NCBI RefSeq assembly: GCF_051622035.1
Contig: NC_135356.1
Span: forward strand, 3,806,577 to 3,870,576
Reading direction: 5' to 3'
DNA from: Arctopsyche grandis
Lineage: Eukaryota > Arthropoda > Insecta > Trichoptera > Hydropsychidae
Length of the DNA: 64,000 bases
The position numbers were made by a program, and so were the translations under genes. Of this stretch, positions 24,329 through 36,965 are shown piece by piece; the stretch's first letter is position 1; each line of letters opens with the position of its first letter. The notes under the pieces were generated by a model. The model searched no databases. It was not told the DNA's origin and was given only the letters and a program-made list of their open reading frames with translations.

Positions 24329-25297
24329 GAGGACTGTACACCCGAAACCTTAAAGCCGTTCCTTTATTCGATATATATACATATATTGAGTGAATGCGAC
24401 AATATATATCAATATATATATTGAGTGAATGCGACAGTTGCGCTTTGACCAGATAATACGTATTTTAAATCGACAAAATCGAGGTTTCGTATTCTCCAAT
24501 TTTCTCCTCCGAAACTGGACTAATTTAAAAAAAATTTCATCATTGGTATGAGAAAGATATTTTATATGCAACTGTGCGCGTATTTTTTTTTAAATCGACC
24601 GTTAAATAAGCACGCTGGACTCTTTTCTTGGGTGTAAAAAAAAAGGCGATTTCGTAGATGTTTGGCGGGTCCTAGCTCCTATAAAAAATAACTAATTAAA
24701 AAAATAAAAGCACAGATGCATGCCAATGGTGGATATCCATATTATATTAAAAAATAATTTCTCTAGTGCCGTAATTGAGGTAGGGAGAAGTATAGTACGT
24801 TTGTATGGACGAGGCGCTGCTGTCCAGCCCTCTTAAGGATAGATAAAATGAAGGAACTCTTAATATGCTATGGATATCCACCTTTGGGGTGCATCTATCG
24901 TTTTGTTTTTTTGATTAATTATTTTCTATAGGAGCTAGGAGCCGCCAAACATCTATAAAATCGCCTCTTTTTTACACCCACGAAAAGAGTCTAGCGTGGT
25001 TATTTAACGGTTGATTTAAAAAAAAATACGCCAATAGATGCACAGAAAATATCTTTCTCATACCGATGATGATTTTTTTTTAAAATTGGTCCAGTTTTGG
25101 AGGAGAAAATAGTAGAATACGAAACCTCGATTTTGTCAATTTAAAACACGTTTTATCTGGTCGAAGCGCAACTGTCGCATTCACTCAATATATATATTGA
25201 TATATATTGTCGCATTCACTCAATATATATATACACTCAATATATATATCGAAGAAAGGAACGGTAACAAAATTAAGGTTTCGGGTGTACAGCCCTC
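24329..25297. mobile_element. 969-bp foldback element at a TTAA target
   Basis: Left arm (GAGGACTGTACACCCGAAAC, TTGAGTGAATGCGACA repeats, CGACAAAATCGAGGTTTCGT, GGCGATTTCGTAGATGTTTG) is mirrored by the right arm over about 430 bp per side. TTAA at 24325-24328 and 25298-25301 abuts both ends. TTAA duplication is the piggyBac signature. No transposase is encoded. Confidence 0.85.
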
Positions 25298-26524
25298 TTA
25301 AGTGCGTAGGGTCAATAGTTCAGAGAATGTTTTCTTTCGAAGTTTTGGGTGGTTTTAGATAAAAAAAGCCAATACATTTCATTAAACGTCTTTTAAGTTT
25401 TGAATGTGCTCAGATTTCTATTCGATTGTGGTCATCGAGTGTTAGAACGAGAGTTTGCTCACAATATTTGAAATACAAAATTTTAGTCAAAAAATTTTTT
25501 AATTGTACTCGAAAAACAATTTTTATATCAATCAAAGTGCCAGGGTGGCGACCTGGCTCAAAAATAAGTACCAGGGCGGCGACCTGGCCCGATTACACCA
25601 CTGTGTGTACCTGCATATTGTTTATATACATACATATATATTGTATACCTTCATATTTGTTTACAAAGTAACAATTCATAGTTACCACGCGTCGCTTCGA
25701 GTGACTCAGCATCTGAAGAATGTACATATGTACATATATTGTCGTCTGGCGAAAGCCGATAATGTAGAAAGAACCCTTTTGGACGCAACCCATAAAGTTC
25801 AATAAGCTTTGCTTAGTTGATTTTGTCTTAATGTGTTTCAAATATATAATAATATGTGCATGCACATGGTGACAAAGTGAAATGTGCAATTCAAGATGTA
25901 AACATTGATATAAATATTATATATGCACATATATTTCGGTGTTTGGTGACCTTTTAAAATTCCAAAGGAACACTGAGTTTATAGTTCGTTATTTACATAA
26001 GAATGCAAAGAGCCGATTCCTCTTCGAATATTGAAATTATTCGATATTTTAAATTACATAGTATGAATATGTCATGCATGCCTATGAGCGACTATTATTA
26101 CCGATAAGATTCTATGTAGATGCTTTATTATGTTTTATTTTTTTTCTCTCCATAATATGCAGATTTTATCTGAATTACTCATTTATCAACAAATATAAAT
26201 ATTCTTATCGTTAAAAATTGGCCCTCCCATAAAATCATAGAGATTTTTCTGCAGATAAGTTTTTGTCGTAACCAGAGATCCGAAAAACTCAAAGTCTTAA
26301 ATCTTCTAGAAGCATGCATATATTATGTATAATGGTGCGTACGCACCAGGCCAACGAATGGCACCACAGGCCAACTTTTGAAACCAGTAGCGTACAAAGT
26401 AACGAAATAAAAATTTAAATTAAAAAAATTGAAATTAAAACCATTATTATTATATTAAAATTAAATTCAAATATCAAAATAAAATTATAATTATTATATT
26501 AAAATTCAAATTAAATATTAAAAG

Positions 26525-27760
26525 TTAAAACAGAACACACACAATTTAAATGAATTTTCGAGATTGAGCTAAAATTAGATCATCAACAATCATATATATA
26601 ATCCTTGACTTAAGATGTTTTGATTTACGCAATACGATCGAAAATTATTTTTTTAAAGTCGGTCTTTAAAACACACTTCGTCAAAAAGTAACGCTACTGT
26701 TCACACACAATTTCGGCCGTCGATGATTGGTAAAAAAACCATTTGACGAAAAACCGATAACTAAAGTTGTCGGTTTTTTGTCAAATGGTTTTTTTTCTTT
26801 CGTCGAAATAAAATTAATAGATCACAAAGAAAAACAAAATAAAAATCCACACATCATCCGATAAATCTTACCTCTGAACTGATTTATTTATTAATTTTAT
26901 TGGTTGTGGCTATTTGCAGGTACTATATCTGCAAATTATTGGCTATTTGCAGGTACTATATCTGCGACAGACGCAAAGCCTTCTGCGCATGCGCGGGAAC
27001 TGTCACTGTCAGCGTGTTTACTGTTAAAAATTTGTTTTAAACCTCTTAAAATTTAGTTCGAACTCGTAAAGTGACGTAGAGTAAAAAATATAATCCAAAT
27101 TAGTTAATATTATTAATTGTTAGAAAATTATTATCATATACAAAGTATAATACCTACATACAAGTACAAGCCGCGAACCATCTAAATGATATAAATCTAT
27201 TATAATAACGTGCGAAATTTATTTGCCTCATGTATAATGAACGATTGATTAAACAAGTCTAGCATACATTAAATGTAAGAAATTATAATCGGATTATAAG
27301 TTCAAGCGCATGCGCAGAAGGCTTTGCGCCTGTCGCAGATTTAGTACCTGCAAATAGCCAATAATTCACAGATATAGTACCTGCAAGTAGCCACAACCAA
27401 TTTTATTTCCATTTGTGATCACCGACAAGAGGATGAATTTTGATCGAATGGGAGCGAATTCATGAATATACAAATACAATCTCAAATCAACTCATACAAC
27501 TGTATATAGGCTAATGTGTGATGCCGAATAATTGTTTTCTCAGAGGACAGTGGATATCGTGACGACTTTTAAGAAATAATAACGAGATTTTTTATTCGCT
27601 CGTAAGCAGAGAAATTATAATATTTCTCTGGTTGTAAATGCTTATCGTCGTAATTCAAAACATTGTTGCAATTCAAAACATCAATGATGATCTAATTTTA
27701 GCTCAATCTCGAAAATTTATTTAAATTGTGTGTGTTCTGTTAAAACTTTCAATTTTACCT
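26525..27760. repeat. Outer inverted repeat enclosing the MULE-like MITE
   Basis: AACAGAACACACACAATTTA with TTTTCGAGATTGAGCTAAAA (about 26533-26592) returns as its complement at about 27690-27745. It is an older foldback element into which the MITE inserted. A short inner palindrome (AAACCATTTGACGAAAAACC) is at 26738-26800. Confidence 0.75.
26902..27398. mobile_element. 497-bp MULE-like MITE with a 9-bp target duplication
   Basis: Terminal inverted repeats begin GGTTGTGGCTATTTGCAGGT and extend with a second GGCTATTTGCAGGTACTATA block on each side. Perfect AATTTTATT repeats flank it (26893-26901 and 27399-27407). A 9-bp duplication fits Mutator-like elements, so the superfamily is inferred from that. 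The inner AAGCCTTCTGCGCATGCGC block is also inverted. Confidence 0.8.
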
Positions 27761-29009
27761 TTAATTTATAAGAGAAAAATAAAAAGGGGATAAATTAAGA
27801 GTGCAAAAGGTTGATGACCGTTAGCAATGGGACATTTGTGGTCAATTCGACTTGAATCGATGTTTCAACGTGCACCGATTATTTTCGTTATTTCAACACA
27901 AAACCTTTATCAAAATTAGACAGTTTGACGTGAATGATGCTCCCCGCCAGCCTGACATGGGTTCTATCACTACCCTAAACCCAATAACATAACCTATGGC
28001 TTTGGGTTGTCAGCTATAAGTCGTCCGATTATATATTTTACAGAAAACAAAAATAATATAATATAATCATTGGACGGCACAAAAACATGACAAAACTTTA
28101 ACCCTTTATAACAATATCATTCATTCCTAACCCGTGGTACCACGGTGTACACGAAAAAAAATCAGTAAGTGTGAAATCAGACAGCGGTGAATGTGGCACG
28201 TGGTTTTTTTTTTTAGATAGTTTTAAACATATAGAAAAAATGTGGCTGAAATGTCGTTGAAATCATATGGTAACATTTATCCTTGCTTGTCAGTGATCTA
28301 TACTAAAACGACCCTTTGGAACATTTCGGTAAAATTGTATCCTTGCCAGAGAAATGTTATAATAATAGAAAGGCCCTTTCGAATACATTTCTTGTTTCAA
28401 TAACACACGCACCGTTTCCATAACTACGCAATATTGTACACGTATGCGTATGCTATTGCCGAATGCCGACGCTTTCATGAAAACATTCATATACGATGTT
28501 AACTGAATAATATATTACTTAAATGATCAATATACTTATAAAAATGTATCCCATGTTGTTTATTGTGTGTTTTTGAATGCATCGCGCAATTTTTAACCAG
28601 ATAAGCTTTTATCGGACATACGTCGAGCACCAAGCATCAAATACGACTGATGCTAAAATTATTTAGGATTGTCTGTGGACAATCGTCACTTGGCAACAAT
28701 ATAACGCCAAAAGCCACTATTATTATAACATTTCTCTGATCCTTGCTTGATAGTGATCGATAACGGTGTATCCCAAGTTTCTATGACGACGATATCGATA
28801 TCGTTGAATATTATTTTTTTTAGATTCAAATAAATTTACCAAAAAAAACAAATTAATGTTTACTATAAGCCATGTTTAAGCTGTTAACAAATACCGAGCG
28901 AAGCCGGATAAAACCACTTGTATTATATAATTACACTTAACGGAACAAATTTCACGAAACACAATCATTTTTATATGGGGGTACAATTTAGCGTAATGTG
29001 GTGCGCGAG

Positions 29010-29036
29010 TCAAAAAAGGTTGGGAGCCGCTGGAAT
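29010..29036. mobile_element. ZBED-type hAT terminal repeat fragment
   Basis: CAAAAAAGGTTGGGAGCCGC resembles the 'TTTGGGAACCRCTG' right end of ZBED-hAT elements. Only the end is clear. Confidence 0.35.
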
Positions 29037-29879
29037 ACGGTGTGGTCTCGCCAATTCGTTTTTTTTTTATGGTTTAACGAACCAAATCCGTGTTTTGGAA
29101 CTTATTGTCGTAATTAAAGAAATCGTTCAATCTTAAAATTAAATTTCATTGATATAATTGATGAATTAACCAACACGAACTTAAAACAATCCTCATAAAT
29201 TTGATTCCGTTAAAAGGTGAGAGTTCAAAAACTTTATTTTATACAAAAAATGCACTGAATAAAAGTATACAGATTTAAAATCTTAATACTACTTACATTT
29301 AGCCCAATTAAGCCGCAAGAATGCCAAATATTTTCGTAAATGACAAAATGAATATCAAATAGTTCAAATTAAATTAAACAGAAAATAAAAAAGAGTGAAA
29401 TGAAGTAAAGTATAATGAAATATGTTTTTACAAAAATCATTTGAATGTCAGTACATATTAGTTGTTTTACGATTAAAAATTATTTATTATATGATTGTCT
29501 TGGAAACAAAGGCACAATAAAATATTAATTTATTGTCGAATTAAACCACCACAAAAACTGCACTGAGCATTTGATTGAAGGTCATTCGAGCTATGAAATT
29601 AAAAAAGTATTCAATTAAAACGATTCATGTATATAAGCGCTAAGAATAAAAATAAAATATAGCTGAATGACTATGAATAGCTACATCATAATTTAATATC
29701 TATGAAAAAAGTGTACTACAGTGAAAATACTCACACATTGTAATGATTTTATGAAATACTTATCATCATTATTGTAGTAACAAATATGAATGTATATAAA
29801 AATCTTGTTTTATCGTAACGAAAAAACACATTACGATGAAATTAACTAAATATTCATATACATAAAAAAAATATTCATA

Positions 29880-30215
29880 TAGATATAAAAAATTCAGTCT
29901 GATTCGGTTAGTGGTTGGGGAGATAATTGAATTCAAAAACAAAAAAAGAGGATACATAGGGGAGGTACCATTTCCAGTCAACTTAAAAATTTGAAAAAAC
30001 TTTACATCGTATCGATTAGGATTTCATTAACCGATACTAAGTTTCAGTTCGATAGGATTAACGGTGTTCAAAAAATCCCCAAAATAGCAAGCACACAAAT
30101 AGAGACACACAGACACACACATTTATTCTAGATCACGAAAACGTGATCAGTGATAGATTCCGAGTTTGAATCAGACAAAATCTCGAGTTCGAATTTTCGC
30201 ATGATCACAAAACTT
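29880..30215 (+). mobile_element. Copy of the retrotransposon 3' end
   Basis: GGTACCATTTCCAGTCAACT, AGTTTCAGTTCGATAGGATT, GACACACAGACACACACATT and GCATGATCACAAAACTTCAT match 43740-44062. The 42000-42120 block is a reverse-oriented partial copy. Confidence 0.65.
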
Positions 30216-30379
30216 CATTTATTGTTAAATATACATTTATAAAGTAAAAATTTACATATGTAGAAAAAGTAAAAAAAATTACAATCGACAGGGTTATATC
30301 GTAGTATGCAAATACATACATATATATTTTGGAGCAATAACCACAGTTCCAAAGATTCGAAGTCGTTCTTCAGTTGGTT

Positions 30380-32232
30380 ATCCCAGATTGGATGTTTAAC
30401 CCTTTTGCAAGACCTACAAACTCAGACGAATCCATACTAATACACGAGCAATTTATTGAATTATCCACAAATGAGGAGCTGAAATCAATGTTTGAACAAG
30501 GTTACCTCAAATTCTGGTTACCATAACAAATATCAATTTTATATTCTGCACTATGGGTCACTGTGCAGTAGTTGTCGATTGCTTTCCCGTAGAACGTGGA
30601 TTTAGTGCAGTTATGAACCTCATCACTAGAGACACGTATTTTGGGCATCTATTTTTGTCAATTTTAGCTTTTTCATTTTGCATCTTAGCGTTTTAGGGCA
30701 TTAAAAATGTTCAATTTTTATGAAGTTTAATTTTAAATAATAAAAAATTTCGATGAATTTTAATAAAATTTATATACACATATACAATTTAAAGACAAAA
30801 CAAAAATTAAAAAATAATAGAAAAACTCAAAAATGTTTTGTAATTAAAAGTACAAAGAAAAAAACATGAATATTGAAATACAAAGACAAAAAATTTGAAT
30901 ATAAAAATATAATAACAAATATTAAAATTTATTAAAACTCAACATGGAGCATATTTCTACAGATTCTTTTTAGAGATTCGTGCGACGATCGGTAACAATT
31001 ATATTGCATTTACTAAAATACTGTTACGTACGCCGTGGATTGAGTGAATTGTACTTAGACCAACGGATATCTGTTATCGGTTAACTAAATGCATGCACTT
31101 ACTTCCAAAGATTATATCTGGACTCTAAGTGCATTTAGGCTAAACAATGACCGTTATTAGTTATTTCTCAGAATCGCTACGGGAAGACCCAATGTCTTGG
31201 AAATACATATCCGAATACGTGACTATACAACAGGTAAACAGATTAGGCGTCCTGAGAGATCTACCCTTTATAAGGCGGTACGTAGGCGATATCATGTCAT
31301 TCTGGAAGGAGCAGTGACAGTACGTGTATCTCCTGAATCATCAATAAATGCTGTGAAACGACTGTTGGCTTTTACTTGGATCCTCCACCCACCCCTACGC
31401 AACAATACCTTTCAGCATCCACACTATTGACGGGACACCAAATAGATTTTAGAGCGGCACAACCAAACTCTTCACATTTAATTTTTATTGCCATCAATAA
31501 TAGCAATATATCCGGCGTAGATTCACTTTTTATATTCTCTATTAATTGTCTGAAAAAAATGCTGATATCCTTCCAAACATTGAGCCTCTGTTAATACATT
31601 AAACAATGGCAGGTTTCTAAAAAACGAAACTGTTTCTTTAACATTCATATTAGATTTTGTACCTGCCATAGATGGATTGAATAGGTTACTCAATGTTTGT
31701 AGAAATAGATTTGTCTCATTTAGTATTGAGTGCGAGTCTAGTTTTAAGACGCTTTTTTGAGCAGCCTTTTGGATACACAGCTCCAACTGTCTTCTTTTGT
31801 TTACAGTAGTAGACAAAAGCAGTTGCTTGGTTTCGACAGGAAAAACACCATCTATGGTAAACTGCAAGCTCTGTTTTATCCCCTCAATTTCTTCACATAA
31901 TAAATGGACAAAGGGATAGGAAGACCCTTCTAAGTTGTCTATTAATTTTATAAATTTCACTTTTGTTTTTTATTTTAGCATCTATTCGCATATTACGAAT
32001 TTAGCATCTATTCCGAATTTTAGCATCAATTAAGCATTAATAGCAAAATGCCCAAAATACGTGTCTCCACTCATCACGAAAGAAACCGACTGGAAATTAG
32101 TGCTCGTGGAGACTAACGAATGTTACTCACAAACATAAATAATCTTATATCATACCATCAGGTTTTTCTATTATGCAGCTATGTAGAGTTACTTTAAGAA
32201 GGGCAAAATAAGTTTGGGAACCACCGGTGTAG
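30380..32232 (+). pseudogene. ZBED-type hAT transposase C-terminus, split by a later insertion
   Basis: On the plus strand NPFARPTNSDESILIHEQFI and STNEELKSMFEQGYLKFW are followed by DCFPVERGFSAVMNLIT at 30626. The reading resumes at about 32078 as ERNRLEISARGD..RMLLTNINNLI. These are the hallmark hAT dimerisation blocks (FPVERGFS...T+.RNRL.I..RGDLR..LT). The intervening 30627-32069 is a separate insertion. An end like a ZBED-hAT terminal repeat, AAGTTTGGGAACCACCGGTG, closes it near 32230. Stops and frameshifts make it inactive. Confidence 0.8.
30627..32069 (-). mobile_element. 1443-bp hAT element with an 8-bp target duplication
   Basis: Bounded by terminal inverted repeats TAGAGACACGTATTTTGGGC and the complement of GCCCAAAATACGTGTCTCCA (one mismatch at base 2). 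It is flanked by the perfect 8-bp direct repeat CTCATCAC at 30619-30626 and 32070-32077. Inside, the minus strand has a 145-residue open frame (31960-31523) rich in leucine and glutamine, with no DDE or zinc finger recognised. It looks like a transposase fragment of unknown subfamily. Confidence 0.9.
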
Positions 32233-32713
32233 CAGAACATATACAAATGCACGTGGGTGCATACTTCCTTTCCGGCTCGGTTTCTGTTCCAGGAAGGTTG
32301 CCCTCTGCGGTTGCCGTCTCGTGGGTTAGTTGACCTTTGTGTACTCGTTATATTACCGTGTTTCCCGAAAAATAAAAAAACGAGCACTGAAAATAAGCTC
32401 TACCATGATTTCAAGGGTGGTTTTAAGCCCTACCCCGAAATACCTAGTGAAAAAAGCATACCCTGGTGTTATATGACTCTAGGGGTCACGCTGTTACATT
32501 CGCAATCAACCAGAACAGCGGCACGCGTTTCTATTTATGGAAATGTATTTCTCCAGTTCTTTCCTTTTACACTAAGTCATACGACTTGGTTTTGTCTTTT
32601 TTTTGTTTAAAGACATACGATTTGTAGAGTTTGTACTATCTGATCTCAATAGCAAGTGATGTTCCGCGGCTATTTGTCACCAGGCAAAGTTCAAAGGTTC
32701 AACCGTTCTAAAC

Positions 32714-35144
32714 CAGTGCTACTCAGACTCTTTCGTGACTGCTAAATACTAGGGATCCCAAATATTCGTCGACTTCAACTATTCGAATATCGAATAGTAA
32801 ATCAAGAGCTATTCGAATATATTCGAAAATTTAAAAAAAGGTAATTACATATGTACCAAGCATAAATTTGAATGAATCGTCTTATCATAGTTGCCATTGA
32901 ATTCCACCTTGTTTTTGCAGCAAATAATAATTTCAATTTTTTATTTTCTTTTTTCATTATGATTTCTTGTAAAAATGTATATTTCACCGGTGACTTCTTA
33001 AATATTCGTATAATTTTTCTGAGATTATTATCGATCGAAAAGTCATTATCCGTTTCTTCACATGTAGACATTTCATCTTCTTCACTATCTTCATTTTTAT
33101 CACAATTATCCCCATTATATATTTCATTTTCTTCATAATCGTCGGCTTCTTCGTCATCACTCTTTTCATGTTGATTTTGTGTATTTAGTTTATAAAAAAA
33201 TATATACACGAATAATATTCGAATAGTTGATGAAATATTCGAATAACGAATGGCTGAAAAATCAGAAGAATAATTCGAATACTCGAATATTCGATTAGGA
33301 TCCCTACTAAATACCGCTTGATATTATTCACTTGACTGGCTTCATTTTTTTGGAATCGGATGGAAATCTCCCCCCCCCCCTATACTTACGTTGTCTAATA
33401 ATTTTCCAATGAACATGACTTTTTTTAAAAATTAATTAAGGGTTATTATTTTCAACAAGCGTAAAGGAGACACAATGTATAATAATCAAGCAGGCACTTT
33501 TAGATTTAGGGGCCCAAAAGGTTTTCAAATAGAAATACTAGACATTTTGTACCAAATAAAAATCTTTAAATTATTCATATGACTAGTAGGAAACACTACT
33601 TAAAATTTTATGCTCCAAATTTGATACGCAATACATTGCGTGTCGAATTTTCACCCATCTGTTTTCCTTCTCATGACATTCAATAGTTTTCCGTAATGGT
33701 ACAGTAATAATAATTGTCTGCAATTATCTATAAAAACGATATTAAAATAAAATGTCTTTGAAATGTGTAATTGCATACTTTGCGACTTTGAAGGCGAGGA
33801 AAAAGAATAGTTGAATTGTGTGAGCTAATTACCAATTTAATTACAATGACAAAAATACTAATGGGGCTCTTTTTCTAACATTTGCATGCAGGCCCAATTT
33901 TCCTAGTTACGCTACTGCGTATATTATAAGGTGACCATTTTTTTCAAATTTAAAACCAGGACATTGTATTCAAAAAAAAGTTTCTAGATACTTCAATCAT
34001 TAAATACGTTAATGAAATATCAATTCCAATGTTGATAAACAGGCCCTTTCCAAGGAAACCATTGACTATGCGCCCCCCTTACATGTTTTTTTTTTATAGT
34101 TTATTTCTGGGAAAAATGAATTGATTTGCTTCAAATCCTGCAAAAGACTGGTTAAAATTATACCTAGTAATCAGCAAATATTTTAAAGTTTCTGCATTCA
34201 ATTGCATTTTATCACTAGACCACATATTGTTCATCAAAGAAAAGAGTCGTTTAGCAGTTGCATTTGCTCTTGATAAACAGAGACGACATTCAACTAATTT
34301 TTCAATATTTTTGTAAGAGACAAACCTTTTTTACCGAAGGCTTTGAATATTCCAATCTATTATCCACGATTTACCGGGACAGATACCCAACTATCCAGTA
34401 CTGTACTGTTAAAACCAGCACGAATGGTCAACTAAGTACATAAATACATAATTTTGGTAACAACGCCGGGGTATCTGCCTGTCATTGCAGTACATAGTAT
34501 CATCTACCTACGCAAAATTTAAAATTCAATTCATATTTAAACTACAACATGGTTGTTAAATACTTTGTATACTTCGTATCTACATATATGTAGTTATTCT
34601 TGTTGGCAATGATGCAGAAAAGAAGTATTCTTCCTTTATATTCATAGCGCACATACATATACCAATAGAATTGTCATGCTAGTTACATCTGTGGATTCGT
34701 CTAGATTTGTAAAAGTAAATAGTACTTTGCCAATTTCATTTCTTCTATGAATTCTTCGAGCTATGTTGTCATTAGATAGTGGATCACGTTCGACTTTCAT
34801 AGCTGCCAACTCACCCAGCACTTCAAAACAGACATTGCCATCTTCTTTAAGCAATTAATTCCGAATAAATGTAAGAAGGATTAAATTTACAAGTGGAAGC
34901 AGAACGAATTCTTCTGGATCGGCTTTGAGTTAGTTCACTATCCAGGTCTGAAGGATCAGAAGTATTGTGATGCTTAGTATCAGAATGTTCCCTATTAAAA
35001 AACGTGTATACTGAGTCGTTCTTACTTATCTCACTCGGTGATGAGTGGAGAAAACAATATAGACTGAGAGTGAGGAAAAGGGATTTTTAAAATATGTACA
35101 TACATTTATCTCTTTGACTGCAGGCCGGCGTTTGAGTAGCACTG
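32714..35144 (-). mobile_element. 2431-bp hAT element with an 8-bp target duplication
   Basis: Ends are CAGTGCTACTCAGAC and the complement of GTTTGAGTAGCACTG, flanked by perfect TTCTAAAC repeats at 32706-32713 and 35145-35152. Minus-strand transposase pieces remain: NIARRIHRRNEIGKVLFTFT and NLDESTDVTSMTILLVYV (34854-34642), the hAT 'LDESTD' catalytic block; and RANATAKRLFSLMNNMWSSD (about 34310-34130), the C-terminal block. The middle is degraded, and a second hAT is nested near the left end. Confidence 0.88.
32750..33306 (-). mobile_element. 557-bp hAT element nested in the 2431-bp hAT
   Basis: Ends TAGGGATCC / GGATCCCTA are flanked by perfect CTAAATAC repeats at 32742-32749 and 33307-33314. 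Subterminal ATTCGAATA motifs repeat at both ends. Inside, the minus strand (33209-32802) encodes an acidic run, then LRKIIRIFKKSPVKYTFLQE and LLFAAKTRWNSMATMIRRFI, the hAT block 'R...++SP.k...L...+TRWNS...M..R'. It is an internally deleted derivative of a hAT. Confidence 0.9.
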
Positions 35145-35685
35145 TTCTAAACATATGATACAAAATGAGAAAATTGTAGATAAATATTAAGTCAGGGCTT
35201 TGAAGCGACCACCTTTTTTAATTGATCCACTCAAACATCAAAGTACTTGCTTCAGCCCCGCTCCATACTGCCGTTAAAAAATTCTAATAGAAATTGTATT
35301 CATTTATTTATTTACCATTTGATATTTCAGAACATATATGTAAAAATACGTTTATATACAGTTATTTTATTTGTTATTAAAAATATTAACATACAATAAA
35401 AATACATATTAAATGCAAATAATAACTATGTATATCACCATGGAACAGGAAAGAGTAAAAATAAATCAGTAAAATATGATTGAAAATGCATATGCATACA
35501 TTTAAATACATAAGACAGTAATAAAAAAGAGAAAAGCAGCATATAAGCTGAAATGTACGTTTATATTGTTAGCACTCACACAATAAAATTTTACAAAAAC
35601 AATTTACAATACATTCATTGATTTTATTAAATAAAATGACAGACAACAAATCATCCTTCATTGATTGCTTATTATTACTTAAAAC

Positions 35686-35910
35686 CAGTGGCGGCTCGTC
35701 TATATGGGCTGCGGGGCTACAGCCCTCCCAGTATAGTACAAATGCATGCTATTTTTGCCGTCCATATGGGCTGCAGACCTCCCAGTATAGTAAATAATAC
35801 ATATGCATGCTATTTTTGTTTGCATTTGATCACCGGTATGGTCAACGAGCTATTACATCCCGATTAATCTCTGCAGCCCCCCCCTTTATGAATTCTCACG
35901 AGCCGCCCTG
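35686..35910. mobile_element. 225-bp hAT MITE
   Basis: Ends CAGTGGCGGCTCGT and ACGAGCCGCCCTG are imperfect inverted repeats, flanked by perfect CTTAAAAC repeats at 35678-35685 and 35911-35918. It has no coding capacity and contains an internal duplication of an AGCCCTCCCAGTATAGTA-like block. Confidence 0.9.
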
Positions 35911-35918
35911 CTTAAAAC

Positions 35919-36965
35919 TAATTTTATTCCAGAAAATAATCGCTCAACACTTGCTTGAGCAGTTGGCATTATGGTTTTTTGCAATGTAAAGCGACAAACA
36001 TTAAATAAAAGTGAAACTAATAAAAACAAATTAAAATTAAAATCACAAATTTCTGTGCTCCGTCTCTTTTTCTGCTCCGGTTAAAAACCACCTGCTGCAG
36101 CTGCGCTCCAAAGCCCTGTTTTAACATTTCCCTTACCGAGCTAAAATTATGTTGGCCACAATCCTGGAGTGTCCACTTTAAAATTGGACTTAAATTTTAT
36201 TGGAATTGAAATTTTACTTTTGTCAATCTTCGGTTTGCCGCCTCTCAAAATGTGCCGAATTTAGGCCCTGCCTTACTTGCCTATATGACAGTTAACCATC
36301 TGAGATGTTTTCAGTGCTATCGGGCTGAGAATAATTCATATTCTGAACTTAGAACAATTCACATTGTGGGTCTCCTTCACCATTATTGAAAACTTGAGTT
36401 CTTTTAATAACATGATTATATCAAGAGCACCTGCATTTCCAGTTGATTGCTATATTTTCTGTAATTATTTTGTAAGCTGCTCCCTTTAATCGCTTTCTGC
36501 ACTCATTTTTGTGGATAATAAAATAAAACAGTCGATGAAAACACAATGAAATTTATCCTAATTTATTGTCTATGTCCAGTTCATTTTTTTATATTTTTGA
36601 AATATGGCAACTCCTGTCAATCAATAAGTCAATTTTTCCATAGCCTCTGACTGGCCAGTTTTGATAGTGTATATATGTACATATGATTAGCTAATTTATG
36701 CACTAACATAGTACACACCGTGTCTGTAACATATAGATGCGAAAATACATATATTTATAGATGCTGTTTGTAGGAACCGATATAATTTTAGAAAACGAAT
36801 CAACATCCACACTAACCTCAAAAATGATGGATTTTCATATACATACATATAATGTATAATGTAAAATTTAAAAATAATACTATAATACTAAAAGCAATGT
36901 TGTGATTAATTTTCAGATATTTAAAGCAATATCCAAAATTTTATATGATTTTAAAATTTTGAATC
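35919..36965. other. Upstream region of the PHD-PWWP gene
   Basis: No coding feature. A TTTTCAG acceptor at 36911-36917 suggests a 5' UTR exon running into the start codon. The promoter was not located. Confidence 0.5.

Larger units (their letters stand above)
25302..29880. other. Repeat-poor AT-rich sequence around the MULE-like MITE
   Basis: Outside the elements at 26525-27760, 28870-28915 and 29010-29036 no gene or conserved motif was found. A near duplicate of GTGCCAGGGTGGCGACCTGG occurs twice at 25540-25590. Confidence 0.55.
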
